Assembly (NCBI GenBank): GCA_019918135.1
Contig: WBZZ01004008.1
Location: forward strand, 1-64,000
Length of the DNA: 64,000 bases
Origin: Paulinella micropora
Taxonomy: Eukaryota; Cercozoa; Imbricatea; Euglyphida; Paulinellidae
Direction of reading: 5' to 3'
Shown here: positions 22,176-32,182 of the stretch, in pieces
Layout: every line of letters begins with the position of its first letter
Position numbering within the stretch: the stretch's first letter is position 1
Made by a program: the position numbers and the translations under genes
The notes under the pieces: generated by a model
The model's database searches: none
Told to the model about the DNA's origin: nothing
What the model saw: only the letters and a program-made list of their open reading frames with translations

Positions 22176-23188
22176 TCAAGCCAGGCCCGCCGGCGGGGGG
22201 GGGAGGAGGGGTGCGGGGGGCAGCTCCCCCGGAAGGGGGACCGCGGGGGGCAGGCTCTCCGGAAGGGGGGGCGCAAGGTCATGCCCACCAGAAGGGGGGG
22301 CGCGGGGGGCCTGTTCCCCAGCGTGGCCCCTGGCCTCGTCTCCCAACTCCAAGAAGACCTTGTCTAAGAACAGCTCCACGGCATCCGCGCGGAACTGAGA
22401 GGTGGGGCTAAATGAGCGCAAAGTTTCCAGCGCGATGTCTAGTTGTTTCTCGAGCCTTGCCAGTTGGTGGATGGATTCTGCCATTTGGGACAGACGCTTC
22501 TTCCGTTCCCGGACGCTCTTTGCAATTTCACCTCTGCAGCCAGCCCCCGCGGGGGGCTGTTGGTTTCCGCGGGGCCAGACTCTCTCCTTTGCTTCTTTCT
22601 GGGACGTCGGCGGCCCTCAGGGGCGCCGCCTGGGGACACCGCTGACGACGACGATGACGACACCGACGCAACCGCCTTTCTGTTTCCTTTTTCTGTCTCT
22701 TCTTTTTCTTCTTCTTCCTTGTCGCTGTCCTCGTCCTCGTCCTCCTCATCCGTTGTCTCGTCGCTGGGCTCGGGCGGCTGAGCAGCGCGCCCGCCCTTGT
22801 CTTCTTCCGGCTCGACCATGACATTCGAGCCCGGAATCATGTGATGAACCGCAGGGAGCGGCAAAGAGGGGTCGCTGCAAACGCGCTTAAACTCCTTGAG
22901 CAATTCCTCTGCTGCTGGTCCTTTGAGCTCCAATCGATCAAACAATCTGGCTAAAGAATCCTGGCTGCAGGCGAGACTGGCCAGCGGAGTGCCCTTAAAT
23001 TTGATCCGAGTAAAGACCACGTCAGAGAACCTGCGCTTGGCACTCTGGATCTTTTGGCGCGCGCTTTTGAGGCCGCAGTTCTGGACGTAATTCAGCGCCC
23101 GAGACACGTCGATCAAGCCTAGTAGGGGATCTGCTGTGATGCTACCAAAGATGCTCACGGAGAACCTGCCATCAAGGTGGTCCGACAT
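22176..23188 (-). CDS. Protein with possible BRO/MSV199-like N domain and coiled-coil tail
   Basis: The ATG at 23188 opens a protein whose first 110 residues contain GLIDVSRALNYV and a Phe/Val pair (RRFSDVVFTRI), then LARLFDRLELKGPAAEELL. That loosely resembles the DNA-binding N domains of viral BRO or MSV199 proteins. After it comes a very acidic then Ser-rich linker, a basic patch (RRRPRKKQRR) and a coiled coil. The coiled coil continues in a second frame to a Pro/Gly-rich end (about one break over the span). A diverged fragment of the N-domain recurs at 27560-27672. The family call is weak. Confidence 0.45.
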
Positions 23189-23264
23189 GCCAAAAGCTCC
23201 GGGGGGCGGAGCTCAGACTTTTGCTTTCGCCTTGGGCGCCACACTATTTCTCAGGCCCCCGCCC

Positions 23265-23360
23265 CCCCCCCCCACAGAAAAAAAAGGGGGGGGGCACCCC
23301 CCCCCCCGCGCGAAAGAACGGGGTGCGTGGGAGGGGGGGGGCGCCGCCCCCACCCTTTTT
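23265..23360. repeat. C-run and G-run palindromic spacer
   Basis: C, G, C, G and C runs follow one another, able to pair in several ways, between the divergent starts at 23188 and 23509. A shorter diverged copy of this spacer lies near 27715-27765. Confidence 0.75.
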
Positions 23361-23508
23361 TTCTTCCCTCCACCTGAGGGAGGAGGGAAAGGCTTTTGCC
23401 CAAGCACTGGTGTCGTTTGTACCGGAATAAAGGTGCGGACTAGATTTGCAGCTAGAGAGGCGAGGGGCGGTTCGAATTAGCAAGAAAGAAAGAAAGGGGC
23501 GAGGGGCC

Positions 23509-24855
23509 ATGGAGAAAACAGGGACTACCCACGCTTGCTCTCACGGCAGGGCTAGCGGGCCCTTCAGTGCTATTCTGGACGGAAACCGCAGGGGCAAAAG
23601 GGTTGTGATTGCCACCAAGGGCTACCCTGACATGATGGTTGCGCTTTGCCTGGCGTTAACAAAGAAGACGCACGGCGACCCCCCTCTAGTCTTGGTCATG
23701 TCCCCGGCGCGAAAGCTCGTGCTGAAGTCTGTACTTTCTGGGGCGGGATTCCGCCGTCGCCCAACGAGCCAGGCCTTTGCTGTGCACTACTTAAACTTTC
23801 TGACCAAGGACGTAGGGGGGGGCTGTTACAAGGTCAGGCCGCACAATCACACAGAACTGGCCCTGTTAGTTAAAGACATGCTCCCTCTTAAGACTAAAGT
23901 CGGCGAGGCTCTGCGCGACCCAGCTTTCCTCGCGGGCACGCTGCTACAGGAGTCCCTGGCGCTCTCGACTGCCGCCGAGGCCATGGGCAGTCTAGCGCCC
24001 CGAGTGCTCTTTGTTCCCCTGGCCGGTGCTTCGGGTGCTGATCTTCTCGCCAGGGTGTTAAACGCGCTTAGCCCCGCGCTGATTGTCCTCCCGGCAGTAG
24101 GTGGCAACGTGCTAGGCTCCGCCCGCCAGGCCTCTGTGGGCACGTCGCCGCCTTTTTCGTCGTCGTCCTTCTCATCATTGCGCTGGCTGGCCGTGTTCAA
24201 CACAGCCAAGGCTCTACCGACGGCAATTCGCTGTGTCTGGATAGGCATGGGCACTGACGGCCACCAAGCGCCAAGCCTGGCGCTGCACCACAATGAGCGG
24301 TTCTGGCGGGAGGCCGGGTTTGCGTTTTCCGCCAACAACAATCTAGCGCGGAGCATCTTCGCGGCCTGTTCCACCCTTCCGGAGACCGCGCCCCTAATGA
24401 AGCCCCTCGCCCTCGCCTGGCCCTCGCTGCAGGCCTGGGTCGAGGCCTACGTCATCGTGCACACTCTAGGCAGCGTAGGCAAAATCACGCCGACCGTACT
24501 CCGGGTTTATTACAGCATGTTCATCACCCGGGGGGCCATGCTGCCAGGAGGCATACCATCCCCCACGAGCGCCAGCTTGGGGCTTCGCCAGGAGCTCCAC
24601 TGCTCTCCAAACAAGGACAGCGCCTCATGTTCGTTCAAAATCTTGGCGGGCTGCTACGTGGCCGAACGGGGGGGGGGGGGGGGGGAGCGTTCCCCCCCGC
24701 CCCCTCTTTTCTTCTTTCCTCCACCTGAGCCCCTGAGCCCGGGGGCTCAAAGAGCAGGGAAAGAGGGGAAGGGAGGGGCGCAAAAGGTACCAAAAAAATA
24801 TAAACACACAAAACGCCTCCACCAAGACGTCCCCCCCCCCCCTGCCGGGTGCTGA
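23509..24855 (+). CDS. Unknown protein, about 375 residues before a low-complexity tail
   Basis: The ATG at 23509 (MEKTGTTHACSH) follows a purine-rich leader. Residues 30-80 (GKRVVIATKGYP, then PPLVLVMSPARKLV) look vaguely like the first strands of a helicase or NTPase domain, but no P-loop is present, so no function is given. The last confident stretch is SASCSFKILAGCYVAERG near 24670. Beyond it the frame runs through a G run and the CTGAGCCCC hairpin and is probably not protein. A diverged second copy of that last stretch at 27320-27420 ends soon after in its own stop. AATAAA with the ACTC motif follows at 24857. Confidence 0.5.
   Translation: MEKTGTTHACSHGRASGPFSAILDGNRRGKRVVIATKGYPDMMVALCLALTKKTHGDPPLVLVMSPARKLVLKSVLSGAGFRRRPTSQAFAVHYLNFLTKDVGGGCYKVRPHNHTELALLVKDMLPLKTKVGEALRDPAFLAGTLLQESLALSTAAEAMGSLAPRVLFVPLAGASGADLLARVLNALSPALIVLPAVGGNVLGSARQASVGTSPPFSSSSFSSLRWLAVFNTAKALPTAIRCVWIGMGTDGHQAPSLALHHNERFWREAGFAFSANNNLARSIFAACSTLPETAPLMKPLALAWPSLQAWVEAYVIVHTLGSVGKITPTVLRVYYSMFITRGAMLPGGIPSPTSASLGLRQELHCSPNKDSASCSFKILAGCYVAERGGGGGERSPPPPLFFFPPPEPLSPGAQRAGKEGKGGAQKVPKKYKHTKRLHQDVPPPPAGC
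24725..24760. repeat. CTGAGCCCC hairpin repeat, copy 2
   Basis: CTGAGCCCCTGAGCCCGGGG followed by GCTCAAAGAGCAGGG, flanked by TTTCCTCCAC on the left and purine-rich sequence with GGTACCAAAAAAA on the right. The flanks match those of copy 4, so the repeat unit is about 130 bp. Confidence 0.8.
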
Positions 24856-24856
24856 C

Positions 24857-24873
24857 TTTTTAAATAAAAACTC
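24857..24873 (+). terminator. 3'-end motif TTTTTAAATAAAAACTC
   Basis: An AATAAA-containing copy of the recurring motif directly after the stop at 24855. Confidence 0.5.
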
Positions 24874-25070
24874 AATTTTCAGACAGGCCGTTTACTCCCG
24901 CTAGAATAAGTGAGTCGGGGCAGGGGCGCGCAATGAGGTGTGTTTGCAAGGAGAGAGCCCGACCTGGCGGGCGTGCTTAATTTCCTGGAATCTCAGAAAA
25001 GATACAAGAAAAATTTTTGTTGAAAGCTAGACAAGGTGATCCCTAGATTTGCCTCTTGGCAGGTTGAAAT

Positions 25071-26669
25071 CTAGGGCGGGGGCAGAAGCCTCTGAAGCTG
25101 CAGCCGGGGTGGGGGTACTTCTTCAGCCTGCTGCAATATCCATTCCGCTTCAACTTCAAACAGCTTAAAACCATCGGGAGTTTGGTCCCGACAGGCCTTG
25201 AGCCTGTCGGGGCCGTCTGAACTGTGGGTGTATTTTACTTCAAAACCAAGGGCCGGTCCTTGACTAGAAAGCACAACTACATCAATCACATAAGGGCGAG
25301 ACTTTGTCCAGCGGGCCGCTAGTTGTTCATCAACGTTTGAGAGGCTCTGTTTCAGATTGTCGTGATCCAGCAGCCGCCACGGCGCATAGCTTGCAGATTT
25401 AATCTGATCAGACCACAGCTCACTGCCCACCGGGTACTCGCCCAGCACACCTTTGTGATGGCTCGTAAATCCGTGCGAAGCTTGCAGTGTATCCCAGGAC
25501 AGCTTTCCGTCATGTGTCATTTGGCGCAACCAGCGGCACAATCTGAGCTTAGCAGAATAATGTTTGTCAGATTCCCACGCGTCGGTGAGTGGACGGGCTG
25601 GTGCAGGGAAGTTCCACCCCAATACTTGTGCTAGCTCTCGCGCCTCCTTTGCCTCATCGTGACCGGTAACAGGCGTTCGTTTTTCTGCTGGACGCACCAA
25701 CGTAAATAGCCTGGATCGCGAACTAAGGCCAGCCAGCCTCTACCTTCGTACTTGCCAAAACAAACAGTTGTCTGCACGTTCTTACGTACAACTTGCAACA
25801 GCCTCCAAATGTCCCGTGCGCGTTTGAGCACGCGTTCATCATCAGGTGGAATCGATCGCTTCACCTCACAGCCCGCTGGCGCGGGCTGAACGGGGGCTCG
25901 GGGGGCTTTGCCCCCCCCGCATCCTGTATGTGCATGGCTGCACATTGCAGCTTCAGCCATGCGCCCCGCAAATGTTCTGTGAATGCCACCACAGTTGTTC
26001 CCGCACCTGCGCTACTAGCCCAGCGGGATGGTGACAAACGCCCGCCACGGCAGTGCGGCTGGCCGGCCAGGACGTTCTCCAGGAACTCTGCGACGGATGG
26101 ATCCCAGTTTGCCTTGCATGCCGTGCAGAACAAATCTAGCTTTTCATGGCAGTTCTGCAGAGGCAGCGTGGGGCTTGTCGCTAAGCACGAGCGGGTTGCA
26201 ATGTACGGCGTATTCGTTAGCAGCTAGCTCGCGCGTAAGGCACGGCAATTTCGGTTCGCGCAACGGCGCGTATTTACGAATTCTGTCCTGCACACGTGCC
26301 CAGTCGCCGCCACACAACCGACAGCCTCGGAAAGAGCTCACTTGCTCAAATTGCTTGCAGCCGCAGACGGTGCAACGGGTTTCCAACGTGTAGTCAGACG
26401 AAGAGGCCCAGAGCTTGTATATATCGAGAAATTCTACCGAGCTAGCAATCCTTGCCAGCTCGGCAGCGCTCCAAGGACCATTCGTTCTCGCAGTGCTGGA
26501 GTGACGCCCCCGATTTTAGAAGTTCTGACAAGAGTGCCAGTGGCAGTTCTGCTGGCACACATTACAAAATAACGACACTGCATCCATTGAAGCTCTGCTG
26601 GCATTGCCAGCCTGAGTCTCCACACAGACGGCATGCGCCTTTTATCCAAACATACTCTTTAGCGGCCAT
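25071..26669 (-). pseudogene. Zinc-cluster protein with GKYxG module and CoiA-like nuclease domain, broken
   Basis: From a likely ATG at 26669 (MAAKEYVWIKG) the span encodes, in several frames with several breaks, a series of zinc-binding pairs (ACRLCGDS; FCNVCQQNCHW; RCTVCGCKQF with GCRLCGGDW). Then comes a module VCFGKYEGRGWLALVRDP with YLRWC, like the ExoX C-terminal/DUF3820 type. The C-terminal domain has YVIDVVVLSS followed by GFEVKYTHSS, the D...ExK core of CoiA-like PD-(D/E)XK nucleases. Such proteins are thought to cut DNA. The same GKYxG module occurs in the Polinton-like segment at 63706-63981. The zinc clusters may recognise nucleic acid. Confidence 0.5.
25869..25888. repeat. CAGCCCGC palindrome, copy 1
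   Basis: CAGCCCGCTGGCGCGGGCTG is a near-perfect hairpin. An identical copy lies at 55350 and variants at 46157 and 55756. Here it is inside the broken nuclease gene. Confidence 0.8.
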
Positions 26670-27240
26670 CACCCGGACCCGGCGAGGGGCCGATCAAAAG
26701 AAGTTCTGATGCAAAGCGTCTAGGCATGATGTTCGCGTTGGGTAGGGCATGGTTGCACAGGAACGCGGGTAAGCTTACTCCTACTGCCGTCTGAGGCGGC
26801 AGTGCCCCAGACAATGGATTTTCTTCAAACCTTCGCTTCTTGTTTTGGCACAGTACTTCCGCTAAGATATTAGTCTGTGCTATGGGCCGCTGCGCTATAC
26901 CCCCAAAAAGTTTTTTATATCCATTCAATTCTGACGACAAAAAAATGAAGACGTGATAGAAGGCGCCGCTCCTTTGTCTCGTCTTGCTTTAAAAAAAGGA
27001 GCTTTTGATTCGAAAAGAGATTTTCTGTTTCTGCCGGGGGGGGGGGGCGCCCCCCTCCCCCACCCCCTTTGTTCTTCTTTCCTCCACCTGAGCCCCCTGA
27101 GCCCGGGGGGCTCAAAGAACAGGGGAGCAGAACCGAAGAAAACTAAAAAGATGCTGCTACTGAGTTCATGCCGGGGGGCGCCCCCCCCCCCCACAGACTC
27201 TTGGCACCTCCCCTCCCCCCCCCCCCGCAGGAAAAGCGGA
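26670..27240. other. Gap with G runs and hairpin copy 3
   Basis: No gene is supported. Short open stretches exist on the minus strand at 26670-26940 with no recognisable product. The right part holds G/C-run palindromes and hairpin copy 3. Confidence 0.45.
27088..27123. repeat. CTGAGCCCCC hairpin repeat, copy 3
   Basis: CTGAGCCCCCTGAGCCCGGG followed by GGGCTCAAAGAACAGGG, again after TTTCCTCCAC. Confidence 0.8.
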
Positions 27241-27420
27241 ATGTCTTTCCCGGGAAATTGCACAAAAAACTTCCTTACCCCAAAGTTAGGCAAATATAGT
27301 CTACCAGATCGGATTGAGGGACCGAACAAGGCCAGCGCCTCATGTTCGTTCGGAATCTTGGCGGGCTGCTACGTGGCCGAACGGGGGGTCTGTGGGCTCA
27401 CTACCTGCTTAGACGTTTGA
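27241..27420 (+). pseudogene. Fragment of a second copy of the 23509-24855 gene
   Basis: SASCSFGILAGCYVAERG is nearly identical to the end of the 23509 gene and is followed by VCGLTTCLDV and a stop. Only the 3' tip is recognisable; sequence upstream to about 27241 does not match. It shows that the region once carried two copies. Confidence 0.6.
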
Positions 27421-27487
27421 GTGGTATACAAAAGCGACTGATCAAAGCCACACCGGGCGCAAAGAAAAGTACAAAAAAAAATCTTTC

Positions 27488-27504
27488 TTTTTAATAAAAA
27501 ACTC
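27488..27504 (+). terminator. 3'-end motif TTTTTAATAAAAAACTC
   Basis: A further copy of the recurring 3'-end motif, 70 bp after the stop of the fragment at 27420. Confidence 0.45.
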
Positions 27505-27559
27505 AGCAAGCTCTTAACACTTGGCACTGTTATTTTTTATTCTTGGGATATTCTTCTAA

Positions 27560-27672
27560 AATCATGTGTTTCGTTTCAGGGTTAGAAAGCGCCAATCGAT
27601 CAAACAATTTCACTAAAGAGTCCTGGCTGCAGGCGAGACTGGCCAGCGAAGTGCCCTTAAATTGGATCCGCG
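27560..27672 (-). pseudogene. Fragment of a second copy of the 22176-23188 gene
   Basis: CAAACAATTTCACTAAAGAG and the following CTGGCTGCAGGCGAGACTGG closely match 22940-23000 in the BRO-like domain of the intact copy. Only about 110 bp are clear. Confidence 0.65.
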
Positions 27673-27785
27673 GACTTTTGCTTTTGCCTTGGGCGCCACA
27701 CTAATTCTCAGGCCCCGCCCCCCCGGAGAGGGAGGGTGGGGGGGGCGCCCCCCCCCACCCACCCTTTTTCTTCCCTCCACCTCCA

Positions 27786-27821
27786 CCTGAGCCCCCCTGA
27801 GCCCGGGGGCTCAAAGAGCAG
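27786..27821. repeat. CTGAGCCCCC hairpin repeat, copy 4
   Basis: CTGAGCCCCCCTGAGCCCGG followed by GGGCTCAAAGAGCAGGG; flanks match copy 2 for about 60 bp on the right, including CGCCTCCACCAAGACG. Confidence 0.8.
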
Positions 27822-28603
27822 GGAAAGGGGGGAAGGGAAGGGCGCAAAGGGTACCAAAAAAAACACATAACGCCTCCACCAAGACGCCCCCCCCCCCCCT
27901 TCTCCCTCATTGCCCAAGTTCTCAGATGGGGGAGATTAAGACAGTTCTTTCTCTCCCCCTTCCCTGTCTCTGTCCCTCTCTTAGTTCTCAGTGCCCCGAT
28001 CTAGGACCGTCGAACTTTAATTAAAAAAAAAATCTTTTTTGCACTTTCTTGGCGCCACCCTGCGGGGGCTGACCTCTGCCAGTCCCAGCGTCGCAAGCAA
28101 GCAATTTGAAACAAAATAGTGAGTAACACACTTTTTTTAATACAAACTAAAATTTTGGCTGGACGACATTCTCAAAAAATTCGAGAAACAGCGGCTGCCC
28201 TTGTCGGGATCGACTGTGTGGTTTTTATTAAAAACTCGAACAGATGCGGGGGCCGGACGCAAAGCGCGCCAAACTTTACGCTAAGTAGACAGGCCGTTTA
28301 CCTCCCCGCTAGAATAAGTGACGGAAGGGTAAGAGGGGCGGGGAAGAAACAGGGGGACAGGGAGGAGGGAAAGGCAGGGGAGGGGAAGGGGGGCGCCCCC
28401 TCCCTCCCATTCCCCCCTCTCGTTCCCCTCCCCCCCACATAGAGCAAGCCGGCCGGTTCATTTTGCGACAAATTGCGTGTGCTTCGCCAGGCAGCAAGCT
28501 GCCCGTCGTGGCATGCCGGAAAGAACAGCAGGCAGTACTCTTGGGCAGGATCGTTCGCCCACGACGCCACCAAACTTAAGACAAAATAGTATTACGTAAC
28601 ACA

Positions 28604-28620
28604 TTTTTTAATAAAGACTC
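28604..28620. terminator. 3'-end motif TTTTTTAATAAAGACTC
   Basis: It lies 23 bp downstream of the stop of the leftward gene ending at 28643. It is part of the recurring group. Confidence 0.45.
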
Positions 28621-28642
28621 AATTTTTGGCTGAACGACATCC

Positions 28643-30453
28643 TCAAAATTTTGAAAACCCGCGGCCGTCCTTGTCGGCCTTGCAGCTATCAGCAATATCG
28701 TACACGCTCTGTTCTCCAAAGGTTTCAGGCTCAAGCTTATATCTAGAGTAGTAATAACCAGTATTGGTTGCGAATCTTCCGTCGCGACGCTGATGATTTT
28801 TGATTAGCTCAAGATTGACTGGCAGAAGTATACGCAAAACGGCGCGCAAGGCGCCCAAGGCTTGCTTGTTATTTAGCACACCCTTGCCCCCCTTTATGAC
28901 TTGCGTCGTACTGCGTTGCAGCTGCCACTGCTCGCGCACAAGCCTCACTGTGTTGAACAGGTCGCGCAGCACACGTGTGATGTTCGGCAGGTCCATCGTG
29001 CGGCTGTCGATGATTGTGCGCGTGGAGCTTTTACCCAGTTCTAGGCCCAGTACTGTCAACAGCTTTTGCACACCTTGCGCGCGCTTACGCAGCTCTTCGG
29101 TTTCGGCCACCGGCTGGGCTGTGACTTCAGCTTGCTTCAATAGCAAGTATCGAAGGCATTCGTACTTAAGCCCGCTTAGTTGGCTTGGCGCAGCTTGTGT
29201 TGGGCCTTTTTGTCTCCCGAGCCTAGCCGCGACACCCCGTTGCTTTTTTTGCAACGGCTCCGCTTTGAGTGTGCAGCGCGCGGCAACCTCATCAACCGCG
29301 CAAACACCGACTGTTTCCAGCTGCAACGCGCAACTAAAGCGGCGCGGGGACTGCCCGGGCTGCGTCAGCTCGCGCAATGCAATGCTGAGCGCGGCCGATT
29401 GCTCTAACAACACAGTGCTTGCGTCTGCTGCTGCATGCAACTCCCAACCCATGAGTGTCGCAGTCTGGAGCACCTTTAAGCTCTCTGCCCGTTCGCGTCG
29501 GTCCAAGCAACGCGCAGCGACCAGCTCCTTTTGCAAGTCGCGAGCCGCCATCTCGATTTGTTCCAGCCGTGCTGCGTCTTCTACCACTTCCCGTTCACGC
29601 GCTCCAGGTGCAAGATCCAGCCCCCATGCCTGCAGAAGGCGCTGGACCGGCGCCGCATTGGGCAACAAGATTCGTCGGCCCTGCGTCGTCTTGCAGACTG
29701 CGCGCATAGACTCCGGCTGGCTGCAACCAGCCAGGAGCTGTTGCAGCACTAGCATGCGGCGCTTAAACCCACGCTTCTGCGTTTGCTTTGCAGCTTGCAA
29801 GGTTGGGGGGGGGGGGCGCTGGGGAACTCTGCACGGTGAGCCGCGAAACTCACACGCAGAGTTGCCTGAGATTTAGCTTTGCCCCCTGCGCGTGCCTTGC
29901 CTTGAGGTAGCTCAGCCTCCGAATTGGCCTCCCGTGCCCTTTTCTTCCCGCCCGCTATCATGGCCTCGGTGAAAGCCAGCGGTGGTAAGTGTTCCAGCCC
30001 TAGCTCGGTATAGGGGCGCAGAAAGTCGCAAAAGGCCTTGGCCGCGCGGGCCGCTGCGCTGCCTATGTACGCAATCTTTTCGCATGGCAAGAACTCATTA
30101 AAGGACTGGTTCACGGGAGCTGGCATGGCTACGTAACTTCTAGGATGGTCTACCCCGCCCCAGCGTCGCGGGACTATGTGATCCACGTGGAACTTAGGCG
30201 CTCCGGGCGCAAAGAGAGGTGCCAGGCGCGCCAAGTGCTTGTTCGCTTTTATCCACTTGCTTGCTTCGAAGGAGCTCATGCATGCCTGTTTATTAGCGAT
30301 CTCTGGAAAATGTCCCAGGTACACGGCGCTAGGCTCTCGCAGCTGTGTGTTTTGTTTCTTAGCTGCAAGCCAGGAAAGGCGCTCGTTCAGACTGTGCCTT
30401 GTTTGCTCGCTGTCTGCCAGCTCCAGGTCTTCTTCGCTTAACTGGGATGTCAT
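28643..30453 (-). CDS. HNH nuclease-like protein sharing a C-terminal module with the primase-helicase
   Basis: The ATG at 30453 (MTSQLSEEDLEL) starts an N-terminal part with an HNH motif: FHVDHIVPRRWGG, then NQSFNEF. HNH proteins cut or nick DNA. The remainder continues in a second frame (about one break) as a helical region with Cys residues. It ends in a roughly 110-residue module (TIIDSRTMDLPNITRVLRDL to YDIADSC) that is about 60% identical to the end of the primase-helicase at 32761-33110. The shared module suggests a common partner or DNA site. Whether this is one protein or two adjacent ones cannot be settled by reading. Confidence 0.6.
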
Positions 30454-30579
30454 ATGCCCCTCAGAGAGCTTCTTGCCCCTCTGAGATAAACGCTTTTTGG
30501 GAAAACAAAAAAGTCTCTAGTGCCTACTAGCAAGAAAGAGGGAGGGGGTGCCTGTTATGCAGGTTGAGCAAGCAACAGC

Positions 30580-30760
30580 GAAAAGGGGGGGGGGGGTGCC
30601 GCCAGGACTTTTTGTTCTGTTTTTGTTTTTTTTAGCCAGCCTGGGGGACGGGAGAGTGGAGGCGGGGGGAGGATAAAAATGGCACGGGGGGGGGGCACCC
30701 CCCCCTCGCAAAAAGGGGGGGCGGGGGGCAGCAGATACTCCCCCCCCCCCCCCACACACA
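30580..30760. repeat. G/C-run spacer between divergent genes
   Basis: Multiple G and C runs (up to about 18) sit between the divergent starts at 30453 and 30786, ending in a CA repeat and an A-rich leader. Confidence 0.75.
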
Positions 30761-30785
30761 CACAAAAGAAAGACAGCCAAAAGGG

Positions 30786-31856
30786 ATGGATCTGCGCCGG
30801 TTTCTAACGGTCGAAGCTCCCGAACTGTTTCCCGTGCGTGGTGCGCACGGGAGCGTGTTACCGCTCGCGCGTCGTATCTGCAATAAGAGAGAAGCCGACA
30901 GGCTCGTGACGGTGCAGGAGGCATTTTCAAACCAAGAGCTTTGGCACGACAAGCTTGAGTGCCCGCAGTGCCAAGGGCGGTTGGTTCTAGTGAGCCAATC
31001 CGCCGAAGGACAGATGGGCACCAGCTACTTTACACACTTAGAAAAAGACCTCCAAGCTCATGACTGGAAGGAGCTCGCACACCTATATAGCTTGGCTTTC
31101 ATCCAGGCCAAGCTTTCCAAGCTGTCTTTTTCGTGGGCTAGGTGCCGTCGTGCTCTTGCCTGCGCGCAAAGCCAGCAACGGAGCTTCGAAAAATGCAGTG
31201 CCCTGATGAAGAAAGCTTTAGGGGCGCTAGCTGGTGGGCGCTTCGGACTGAAGGCTCAAGAGGTCCAAATGAGGCCCGACGTGACGGTGATTAACGAACG
31301 TGGAGAAATCGTAGCGTTCATCGAAGTTACGTTTGGTACGCGCAAAGGGGTGGGGCATTGGATGTCTTTATATAAATTTCCCCACGTGGTATGTCTGGAA
31401 ATCGGCTTTAGTCTTTCCCCGCTGAAAAACACCAAGGGATTGTATACGCTGCCCGACGTCAGCTGCTGGCGTCTACGAGTAGAATGCGCTGCTTGCGCCC
31501 AACAACGGCAAGCCACGGAGGAGGCCGCCACAGCCCAGCAACGAGCGCGAGAAGCCGCACTACAGGCTAGGCTGCTGTTGCGCCAGCAACAGCACACAGC
31601 GGCTTTGGCGAGGCGCGACTCGGGGCTGGCGTACGAAGCAATGGAGCGGAAACTAGGCTTCAGCCCCTCGGAAGAGCGTGTAAAAAAACCGCTGCTCAAC
31701 GGAGAAGTGCCCTCGTGGCTCACCGATGAAGAAGCTGTCGCAATGCCTGTTCTGACGTACACGCCAGGCATCACAAACGGGCTCCCAGATCGTCCGCATT
31801 GGGTGTTACCAAAGCCAACTGGTGCGGGGGCTGGCGGGGGGCCCGGACGTCGCTAG
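30786..31856 (+). CDS. CoiA-like PD-(D/E)XK nuclease-fold protein, 356 residues
   Basis: The ATG at 30786 gives a clean 356-residue frame. An N-terminal zinc pair (LECPQCQGRL) precedes a helical segment. The core has MRPDVTVINE followed by AFIEVTFGT and a Lys after it, matching D...E-x-T/K of CoiA-like and related PD-(D/E)XK nucleases. CAACAQQRQ may form a second zinc pair with the upstream WRLRVE segment. Then come Gln/Ala-rich coiled coil and a Gly-rich tail. Such folds cleave DNA; the exact role here is unknown. It resembles the broken gene at 25071-26669 in layout. Confidence 0.65.
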   Translation: MDLRRFLTVEAPELFPVRGAHGSVLPLARRICNKREADRLVTVQEAFSNQELWHDKLECPQCQGRLVLVSQSAEGQMGTSYFTHLEKDLQAHDWKELAHLYSLAFIQAKLSKLSFSWARCRRALACAQSQQRSFEKCSALMKKALGALAGGRFGLKAQEVQMRPDVTVINERGEIVAFIEVTFGTRKGVGHWMSLYKFPHVVCLEIGFSLSPLKNTKGLYTLPDVSCWRLRVECAACAQQRQATEEAATAQQRAREAALQARLLLRQQQHTAALARRDSGLAYEAMERKLGFSPSEERVKKPLLNGEVPSWLTDEEAVAMPVLTYTPGITNGLPDRPHWVLPKPTGAGAGGGPGRR

Positions 31857-32182
31857 CAAGGGGCAAGAGAAGACGGAGAAGCAAAACAAAAAAGGGCCCC
31901 CTTGTTTTCTCGTGGGGTACGAGGCACGGCAAAGAGAGAGAGAGAGCAGGGGAAGACTAAGACTCTCTTGTATGAAGAAGGGGCTTTTGCTCTATAGTCT
32001 TTGAGGAGGGTATCTTTCACATAGAATTAAAAAAGCAGTGTGTTGCGCGTGGATGTGCCTGCAAGAGAAAAGCGAGAGAGAGCCTTTTGCCTCTTGCGCG
32101 CGCTTTGCCCCCCGCAACGGAGCTGGAGCAGTAACCACCTCCCCCGTTGCGAGGGGAGGAATATAAAAAACAGACATCTCCG

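Larger units (their letters stand above)
27421..28642. other. Gap built of diverged duplicate fragments
   Basis: No intact gene is seen. It contains a fragment of the 22176-23188 gene (27560-27672), hairpin copy 4 with its flanks, a C-rich spacer like that at 23265, a copy (28288-28320) of GACAGGCCGTTTAC as found at 24881, and a block at 28119-28200 resembling 28585-28680 at the end of the next gene. Confidence 0.5.

Noticed and set aside
24670-24855. The last 60 codons of the 23509 frame as genuine protein
   Set aside because: They are a G run, the hairpin repeat and its flank; the same flank occurs elsewhere in non-coding sequence.
25071-26669. A complete set of introns explaining the broken zinc-cluster nuclease gene
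   Set aside because: Unlike thymidylate kinase, no consistent GT-AG pairs kept the motifs aligned, so it is listed as broken.
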